Made by a program: the position numbers and the translations under genes | Notes under the pieces: model-generated | Told to the model about the DNA's origin: nothing | The model's input: only the letters and a program-made list of their open reading frames with translations | Database searches by the model: none | NCBI GenBank assembly: GCA_023055355.1 | Contig: JALJCS010000028.1 | Span: forward strand, 9,126,418-9,190,417 | Direction of reading: 5' to 3' | Length of the DNA stretch: 64,000 nt | From: Agelaius tricolor | Lineage: Eukaryota > Chordata > Aves > Passeriformes > Icteridae | In this document: positions 57,215-64,000 of the stretch, one piece after another | How the letters are laid out: each line of letters opens with the position of its first letter | Numbering within the stretch: the stretch's first letter is position 1

Positions 57215-57560
57215 AAAACTCCAACCAGGAATTGTGAGAAATTCCAAAACCCAAACCAGGAACTGCTGAGGAACCCAAAAACTCAAACCAGGAATGGCTG
57301 AAAAACTCCAACCAGGAATTGGTGAGAAACACAAAAACTCCAACCAGGAATTGGTGAGAAACACAGAAATTCAAACCAGGAATTGCTGAGGAACCCAAAA
57401 GTCCAATAAGGAATTGGTGAAGAACTCCAAAACTCAAGCCAGGAATTGTGAGAAATTCCAAAACTCAAACCAGGAACTGCTGAGGAACCCAAAAATTCAA
57501 ACCAGGAATTGCTGAGGAACCCAAAAATTCAACCCAGGAATTGCTGGGAAACTCAGAAAT
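57215..57560. repeat. ~28-bp minisatellite, about 13 copies
   Basis: 'caggaattgctgaggaaccc' plus 'aaaaattcaaac' with variants 'ttggtgagaaac'. Confidence 0.9.
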
Positions 57561-59265
57561 TCCATTTTTCCACCCATGGCAGGAATTCTGTGCATTCCCT
57601 GAGCAGCTCCTGGGTTTTTCTTGCACAAATCACAAAATTTTTGCTGTTCCTGATCCTGATTTTGGTATTTCCTGATATTTTTGATGTTCCTGATCTCTCA
57701 ATCCCAAAATCCTCCCTCCAGTTCTCTCCTGGAAGCTGCAGGATGATTAATTAACGATGATTAATTAATTAATTTGATGATCTCAGAGGTATTTTCCAAC
57801 GAATAATTCCATTTGATGCCTGGCCCAGCTCAGCTTCTCACACCTGGATTTTTGGTTAAAGGCATCAAATCTTCCAATCCCTTTTTTAAAATTATTTTTT
57901 CCTTTAAAATACTCCAAGAAATTTCCCAGCTCAGAGGCAGCAAGGCTGGAATAACCTGAAAAAACCCTGGAATATTGAAAATCCCAGCTGGAATCAGAGA
58001 TCCAAGCCCAGACTGGATCCAAGTCCAGGCACTTGGGTCAAATAAAGAGAGAAAAATTCCCCCATATCCCAAAAAATCCCAAGGATGGAGGATCCTGGTG
58101 GCTGAGGGGTTTTCACTTTTTAATTCCTCCTGTTAAATGTGGTAAAATCCAAGAGAAAACACTCACACCCCCTTGGAAAAATAAAAGATAAAATGGAAAA
58201 AAAAAAATAGAAAAAAATCCAATTTAGGGCATCAATTCTTCCAAGCAGGATGGTACAACACAAATCCAGCTGCATTTCAGGCAGGAAAAACAACAAAATG
58301 TTCATTTTTTCATCCCACTCAGAGCCTGAAAATGCTCAAATTTCAATTTGAAAACTGAAATTGAATTTTCTGCGTGCCTTCCCCACTCTCCCCTCCGAAA
58401 TTTGGAGCCCACGCCCCCCCAGAAACGCCCCCAGGAGAAATAAAACATCCAAGAAACACAGGAAACTGGGAGAAGTGCATCCTTAACGTGTTTTTCCTGG
58501 AGAAAGTTCTGGTTTGGGGACTGCAGGGTGTTGGGTTTATCTCAAATTTTGAGGTTTTGAATCCGTGATGGAAACACAAAGGGAAAAAGAGGGGGGAAGA
58601 GAGGAAAATCAGGATGAGGGGGGAAAAAAAAGGCAATTTTGGAAAAATATTCCCTAAAAACGCTACGGAAAAAATCCTGACATTAAATACAGACCAACTG
58701 TATTGAATAAAAATTGCACTAGTCCTCTGGGCACATCAATAATAAGAATAAATTAAATACTTAAACAATTCCACTGATTAAAAAAGACAGCACAAAACCC
58801 ATAACAAAAGAACATAAAACCCCCCAAAATACTGTCAGGTAGGAAAAGTGCACCAAGTTGCTTTTATACATTGAATCTAAATATTTAAAGTACCAATACA
58901 ATGTTAAATAAATCCATTGTCTTGCAAGATGCTGCTTTTTGCATCGATATTTACATTTTTTTCCAACTTCATGTACTTCAGCAGTGAGTCTGAGCTTCCA
59001 GGGTGCAGCCTGGCCAGGATCTGTGGCCAGAATTCCCAGAAAAAGTGAAATAAAATGACCCAAAAAATGGAAGCTGTGGTTTCTCCTCAGTTCTCAAAAG
59101 GATCAGTCGGGTTTTGAACTCCTCCTAAAAAAGCTGGGAAAAGCAGGGGGGGTTGAAATCAGTTTGGAGTTGCTGTACAGGTTAAAAAATTCAAATAATT
59201 CAAATTATGGCCGTGCCGAAATCCACAAGCAGAGCAGAGCGTGAAATTCGAAAAGTGGTGAAAAA
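57561..59265. other. Mostly unique sequence; 58,690-59,060 may be the end of the ACAP3 3'UTR
   Basis: 58,690-59,060 is complex, non-repetitive AT-rich sequence that reads on the minus strand like a vertebrate 3'UTR terminus ('atcgatgcaaaaagcagc', 'ggatttatttaac'). It stands out from the repeats around it. ACAP3 converges from the right. Inference only. Confidence 0.3.
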
Positions 59266-59269
59266 TGGT

Positions 59270-59690
59270 GGAAATTCTCCTTTGCTCTCAAGAGTGAAGA
59301 AATTTCTCCTTTTTTCTCTAATGGTGAAAATTCTCAACTCTCAAATGGGGAAAATTCTCCTTTTTTCTCAAATGTGAAAATTCTTCACTCTCAAATATGA
59401 AAATTCTCTTCCACTCTCAAGAATGAAGAAATTCTCCTTTTTCTCAAATGGTGAAAATTCTCTTTGCTCTCAAGTGGTGAAAATTTTCAACTCTCAAATG
59501 TGAGAATTCTCCTCCACTCTCAAATGTGAAATTCTCCTTTTTTCTTAAGTGTGAAAATTCTCCTTTGCTCTCAAATGGTGAAAACTCTCTTCCACTCTCA
59601 AGAATGAAGAAATTATTTTTTCTCAAATGAAGAAAATTCTCCTCCACTCTCAAAAGTGAAAATTCTCCTTTCTCTCCAGAGCTTGGAGGG
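59270..59690. repeat. ~24-33 bp minisatellite
   Basis: 'tctcaaatg.tgaaaattct' plus 'ccttt' or 'cttccac' repeated about 15 times. Confidence 0.85.
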
Positions 59691-59934
59691 ACCCTGAGGG
59701 ATTTGCACGGCCCGAGGGGGAATCAGCACCAGGAGCTGCCCCAGGACGGGGCTGGGGAGGGAATTCCCTGCGGGCTGGGCCAGCCCCAGGCTGGGATGGG
59801 GCAGGGCTGGGCCCCGGGGGTTCCACCGGGATCCGGGGCGTCCTGCGGGAGCCAGGCTGGAGCTCAGGGCGGAGCCGGGAGCAGGAGCAGCTCCCAGCCC
59901 CTTCCTCACTGGGCCAGGAGCAGCCAGGACCGGG

Positions 59935-60125
59935 ATCCAAAATCCAGAGAGATCCTGACCCCAAATCCGGAGAGATCCTGCCCCCAAATCCGGAGAGATC
60001 CTGACCCCAGATCCGGACAGATCCTGACCCCAAATCCGGACAGATCCTGACCCCAAATCCGGACAGATCCTGACCCCAAATCCTGACCCCAAATCCGGAC
60101 AGATCCTGACGCCAAATCCTGGTGC
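59935..60125. repeat. 22-bp minisatellite
   Basis: 'ccccaaatccggacagatcc' plus 'tga' repeated about eight times. GC-rich unique sequence lies on both sides, with a short 'ggacaatgggatc' array at 60,535-60,615. 60,620-61,520 has no recognised exon. Confidence 0.9.
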
Positions 60126-61523
60126 CAACTGCAGCTGGGGACATCGGGAAAGTCTCCAAGCTCCATCCAGGATTCCAGAGCCCCCTGAGCTCCATAAACC
60201 CTCCCAGGGCAGAGTGAGACAGCAGCAAAGCGCTCCAAGGAGAGCCACGCTCCCTCACCGCAGCTGAGAGAGGGGAAAAAAAGGAGAAAACCACAAAAAT
60301 TCTGCAGCTCCTCAGAGCTGGGGAGCTCCAAAGCTGCTGGGATGCTCCAGCATGAGGGGGGAGCACGCAGGGGATTCCTGCAGGTGGAATTGTCCCCATG
60401 GAGACCTGCAGGGAACAGGGAAGGCAAAGTCTCCATCCCTGGGTGGGATTAGAAGAAGATTGGATGTGGTTTGGTTGGGGTGCTGGGGCTTGGGGTGGGC
60501 TTGAAATTGACCTCCAGCCTGGGGATCTGGGTATCTGGGTAATGGGATCTGGGACAATGGGATCTGGGACAGTGGGATCCAGGACAGTGGGATCCGGGAC
60601 AATGGGATCCGGGATTCTGTGAAATTGCACCGAGCAGCTGGAGCTGGTTCCCCTCCCTGCCCTGAGCCCATCGCCAGCGACAGGGATCAGTGCTGCTGCT
60701 TCTGGGAACTCCAGTGGGGCTGGAACCCTGCTGGGAATCCTGCATCAGGATGGGAATCCTTCCGGGAATGCTGCAGGATGGGAACCCTGCTGGGAACTGC
60801 AGTGGGACGGGAGCAGGGCAGCGATGGCTTGGGGCAGCCCACAGCCAGGGCGCAGGCGAGGGGAGTGTGGCTGGTTCAGTCCTGAGAGCAGCGACAGGTG
60901 AGGAGCTGAGATCCTGAATCCCGATCCAGATCCCAATCCCGATCCTGGATCCTGCTGGGCCTCCGGAGCATCCCTGCCCCAAATCCAGCCTGGAGGGCAC
61001 CTCGGGGCCCTCCCAGGGCAGGGCAGGCTCCGTGCCACCATCCCTGCCAGAATTCCAAGCCAGTTCTTCAGGCACAGCTGTGTCTGCTCCTGGTGTTGGT
61101 GGCTCTCTCCTGGTCACAGAAGGTTTTTCCTTTGCTTCTCTTTTTGAATTTTTTTCCTTTTTTTTTTTTGTTTTGTTTTTTTTTCTTTTTTGTTGCTGTT
61201 TTTTTAACCTCTAAGCTCATCTCCCACACTTCCCACACACTCCATCCCACGGGCCACAATCCCACAATCTGTGGTCATACCCTGGGGAGGTTCCTACTCC
61301 AAAGAAAAACCCTCAAAAAAAAAAAAATTAAAAAATCAACCATCCAGTAGTCAAGCATGAGAACTCAAAGCCCACAAGGTAAAACCCCCTGAGGGCAGCG
61401 CAGCCCTCGGGGTGTGCAGGCATCACAACCGGACCAACCAGCAGGGAAAACACCGAATATCCAAGGGTGGGGCTGGCGGGGACCCCGCCCGGCTCCGGGC
61501 CGGCCGCGGGCGCCGGGCTGTCC

Positions 61524-63576
61524 CTAACACTCATCGATGTTGAGGCTGATGAACTCCTGGATGCATTTCCTGTACTGCAGCTCCGTGGGGCTGTTGCTGG
61601 GGTACTGCCCGGGCTGCCCCAGGGGCCCCTCTGCCTCCCGCATCTCCTCGTTCATCCGCGCCAGCCGCAGCCTGCGGGGACGCCAGGGGAGGCTTGGTTA
61701 TTCCTGCCCCTGCTGGTTCTCGGCGTTTCCCAGCGCTTCCCAGCGTTTCCCAGCTCCCAGGCAGCAGCTCCTGGTGTTCCCACTATTCCCCAATGTTTCC
61801 CAGTCCCCCAAGGCAGCGTTCCCCACTGGTTCCCAGTCTCTCCCAGTCCCCAGGCAGTGGTTCCTGGTGTTCCCAGTACTTCCCAATGTTGCCCAGTCCC
61901 CATGAAGTGTTTCCCAGTAGTTCCCCATGTCTCCCAATGCCTCCCAGTGTTTTCCAGCGTTTCCTGATCTCTGGGCAGTGTCTCCCAATGTTTCCCAGTA
62001 TTTCCCAATGTTTCCCAGTATTTCCCAGCCCTCCCAGTGGCACTCACAGGGTGACGATGTCGGCGTTGGCCGCGCTCACCGCGATGCTCAGCGGGTCCTG
62101 CCCGTCCCCGTCCGGGGTGTCCTGGGTGGCCCCGCGCTTCAGGAACAGGCACACCTGCCTGGGGAGGGAATGAAACAATTCCTGAATTCCCTAATTCCAG
62201 AGGCAGGAACAGGCACACCTGCCTGGGGAGGGAATGAAACAATTCCTGAATTCCCTAATTCCCAAATCCCAGCCCCACGCTTCAGGAACAGGCACATCTG
62301 CCCGAGGGACAGGGAGCTTCAGGAAAGGAATTCCAGAGGCACAGAATTCCAGCTCATCATCCTTATCCCAGGGTGCTCCAACCTGCCCTTGGGCACTTCC
62401 AGGGATGGGGCAGCCTGAAATCCTCAGGGAATTCCATCCCAGCCCCTCCCCAGGGAAAAGCTCCCACTCCAATCTCCCACCTCACCCCGCCCCATGCCAG
62501 CCCCGAGCTGCTGCCAACGCCCCAAAATCCGCATTTTCCAGCTGGATTCCCCCAGATCCTGAGGTTTTGCGCTCTCCAGGTGGGAATTTCCTGCAGGAAG
62601 CAGGGATGGATGGATGGCACTCACCCGGTGAGCCCCAGGTAGGTGGCAGGGATGGATGGGTGGGTGGCAGGGATGGATGGATGGTGGATGGGTGGATGGA
62701 TGGGTGGATGGATGGGTGGATGGATGGGTGGATGGCACTCACCCGGTGTGCCCCAGGTAGGTGGCAGGGATGAGTGGATGGGTGGATGGGTGGATGGATG
62801 GATGGGTGGGTGGGTGGATGGGTGGCACTCACCCGGTGTGCCCCAGGTAGGTGGCAGGGATGGATGGGTGGATGGGTGGGTGGATGGATGGGTGGCACTC
62901 ACCCGGTGTGCCCCAGGTAGGTTGCGTGGTGCAGCGGCGCCCGGCCCCGCGCGTCCCGCTGGTTCACATCGGCCCCGTTCTGCAGCAAGAACTCACAGGC
63001 CAGCAGGGAGCCCTGGAAACGGGGGGAAAATGGGGGGAAGAATGGGAATTTCCACTCAGTTCAGCCAGATTGGACAATTCCCAAAGGGAATTTCTACATT
63101 CCACATCCATTCAAACAAACCCAATTCCCAAAGGGAATTCCCACACCAGACCGGACAATTCCCAAAGGGAATTCCCACACCAATTCACCCACGCCAGACG
63201 ATTCCCAGAGGGAATTCCCACTCCATTTCACCCAAACTGGACAGCTCCCATGCTCCAGTCCCCCTCCCCACGTCCCCTCACGCCGCTGACAGCCTGCATC
63301 GGGGGGTTCTGCCCGTGTCCCACCCCACATCCCCAGCCCCGGGGACCCTCACCCCACTGACAGCCTGCATCAGGGGGGTTTTGCCCTCGTCCTCCTCGTT
63401 GGCCCAGTTGACATCGGCGCCGTGGGCCAGGGCAGCGGCCAGCAGGGGCAGGTTCCGGCTCCGGGCGGCCCGGGACAGAACCAGCCCCGCCGGCACCTCC
63501 CGAACCTCCTCCAGGTCCGACACCTCCTGCTCCAGCTCCGCCTCCCCGCTGGAGTCATCCGACACCTCGCACTCTG
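61524..63576 (-). CDS. ACAP3: ACAP3, C-terminal four coding exons (ankyrin repeats); gene leaves the window on the right
   Basis: Arf GTPase-activating protein with coiled-coil, ankyrin repeat and PH domains, acting on Arf6 at endosomal and plasma membranes. Only the last ~196 residues are here: exons 63353-63573 (or 63576), 62903-63012, 62048-62158, 61524-61671, in consistent phase to a TAG stop at 61526-61524. Visible: acidic [20 protein letters not shown], then ankyrin repeats [40 protein letters not shown] with [12 protein letters not shown], and [12 protein letters not shown] to [18 protein letters not shown], then [15 protein letters not shown] and a C-terminus ending [11 protein letters not shown]. 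The third exon needs the acceptor at 62160-62159, since the AG four bases later breaks the frame. The first exon has a tandem CAGCAG acceptor, so one residue may vary. BAR, PH and ArfGAP domains lie beyond 64,000. ACAP2 is similar; synteny and the tail favour ACAP3. Confidence 0.88.
61700..62040. repeat. TTCCCAGT-type minisatellite in the ACAP3 last intron
   Basis: 'gtttcccagt' and 'tcctggtgttcccag' units, about 60-bp super-period, fill most of the intron between the last two exons. Confidence 0.85.
62138..62310. repeat. Three copies of an ACAP3 exon start and acceptor
   Basis: 'caggaacaggcacacctgcc' plus 'tggggaggg' occurs at the real exon start (62158) and 64 bases upstream in gene direction (62222), with a degenerate third near 62,285-62,310. 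Confidence 0.88.
62355..62475 (-). mobile_element. CR1 LINE fragment
   Basis: 'cagggtgctccaacctgcc', 'gggcacttccagggatgggg' and following text match an internal 3' segment of CR1 in reverse orientation. A near-identical segment recurs at 63.85 kb. Confidence 0.65.
62600..62935. repeat. (GGATGGGT)n array with four copies of an ACAP3 exon end and donor
   Basis: 'ggcactcacccggtgtgccc' plus 'caggtaggt' (reverse of HATYLGHTG and its GT site) occurs at exon ends 62903 (real), 62833, 62743 and 62625, separated by ggatgggtggat arrays. Offsets of 70, 160 and 278 bases are out of frame. Confidence 0.93.
63060..63245. repeat. ~50-bp repeat in ACAP3 intron
   Basis: 'ttcccaaagggaattccca' recurs four times with varying spacers. 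Each contains the inverted motif 'ttccc.aagggaa'. Confidence 0.8.
63280..63385. repeat. Tandem pair carrying an ACAP3 exon end and donor
   Basis: 'ctgacagcctgcatc' plus 'ggggggtt.tgccc' occurs at the real junction (exon end 63353) and, degenerate, at about 63,282-63,315, about 72 bases into the intron. Confidence 0.85.
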
Positions 63577-63699
63577 CTGGGACGAGAGGGGAAGGGGAAA
63601 AACGGGGGGAAAACGGGAAAAGAAGAGGGGTGGAAAGGGGAGAGCAAAGGGAGAGGAAAGGGAGAGCAAAGGGGGAAAAGTCAGCCCAAAGCATCTCAC

Positions 63700-63789
63700 T
63701 GCATTTTGGATGGTCCCCATGCCATCCTGGTCACCCACGCTGTCTAAGGGAAGCTGGGCCTGGCATTGCTTGTGGAGTTCTGCCTTTAT
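63700..63789 (-). other. Unconfirmed candidate ACAP3 exon
   Basis: A good acceptor (cccccag, exon from 63789) opens a frame reading IKAELHKQCQAQLPLDS, with possible donors after 63700 (GCA|gtgaga) or within (GACAGC|gtgggt). The phase that gives this peptide does not match the next exon. The phase that does match gives different residues. Purine-rich intron (63,580-63,680) lies between. Confidence 0.25.
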
Positions 63790-63849
63790 CTGGGGGAAAT
63801 TCCAGGAGAAAATAGAGAACCCTGCAGTGGGTTGGAAGGGTTCCCAAAA

Positions 63850-63990
63850 TTCATTGTATTATCCCAGGGTGCTCCAACCTGCCCTTGAGCACTTCCAGGG
63901 ATGGGGCAGCTTCTCTGGGAAACCCACCCCAGCCCCTCCCCATGCTCACAAGGAAGAACTCCCTCCCCAAAAGCCCCAAGCTCCCTCCCC
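63850..63990 (-). mobile_element. CR1 LINE fragment at the right edge
   Basis: 'tatcccagggtgctccaac', 'gagcacttccagggatgggg' and 'cagcttctctgggaaaccca' match reverse-oriented CR1. Same segment as at 62.36 kb. Confidence 0.75.
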
Positions 63991-64000
63991 AAAATCCCCA

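Noticed and set aside
58761..59063. 100-codon minus-strand frame with hydrophobic stretches
   Set aside because: Reads like translated 3'UTR. No family recognised. Treated as possible ACAP3 3'UTR.
62643..63815. 390-codon plus-strand frame
   Set aside because: Runs through a GGAT array and antisense to ACAP3 coding exons.

Overview
This is vertebrate nuclear DNA, almost certainly from a bird and probably a songbird. The gene order SDF4(-), B3GALT6(+), C1QTNF12(-), UBE2J2(-), SCNN1D(+), ACAP3(-) is the one I know from human 1p36.33, and its chicken counterpart lies on microchromosome 21. CR1 LINE tails are present with their typical 3' ends. A 0.6 kb element at 5.0-5.6 kb resembles passerine endogenous-retrovirus LTRs. 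Genes are compact, introns are short, and minisatellites are extremely dense, as on GC-rich avian microchromosomes.

Layout. 0-7 kb: 5' half of SDF4 (minus), leaving by the left edge. 6.6-8.8 kb: a CpG-rich head-to-head promoter region shared by SDF4 and the intronless B3GALT6. 8.8-22 kb: intergenic, made of tandem repeats, including an interstitial telomeric tract (9.67 kb), an ~36-copy palindromic 22-bp minisatellite (15.9-16.7 kb) and a polypurine tract (19.4 kb). 22.5-29.4 kb: complete C1QTNF12 in 8 exons (314 aa). 29.4-35 kb: repeats. 35.2-39.4 kb: complete UBE2J2 (6 coding exons, 260 aa, CpG promoter at 39.2-39.5 kb). 39.5-47.8 kb: no gene recognised, apart from a weak candidate SCNN1D 5' exon at 45.6 kb. 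47.9-55.2 kb: complete delta-type epithelial sodium channel SCNN1D (12 coding exons, 599 aa). 55.2-61.5 kb: repeats and probable ACAP3 3'UTR. 61.5-63.6 kb: last four recognised coding exons of ACAP3 (ankyrin repeats and C-terminus), the rest lying beyond the right edge.

The proteins do not form one pathway. They are a secretory-pathway Ca-binding protein, a Golgi glycosaminoglycan-linker transferase, a secreted adipokine, an ER tail-anchored ubiquitin-conjugating enzyme, a sodium channel subunit and an Arf GAP. They sit together through conserved synteny.

The most unusual feature is a recurring pattern. Thirteen of about 60 visible splice sites, in four genes, are themselves part of tandem repeats: a stretch of exon edge plus its adjacent splice site is copied 2 to 6 times into the neighbouring intron. 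Some copies could extend an exon in frame (SCNN1D exons 2 and 5). Others would shift the frame (all UBE2J2 copies). I joined all exons by hand from phase and splice signals, and each of the three complete multi-exon genes gives one uninterrupted reading frame.
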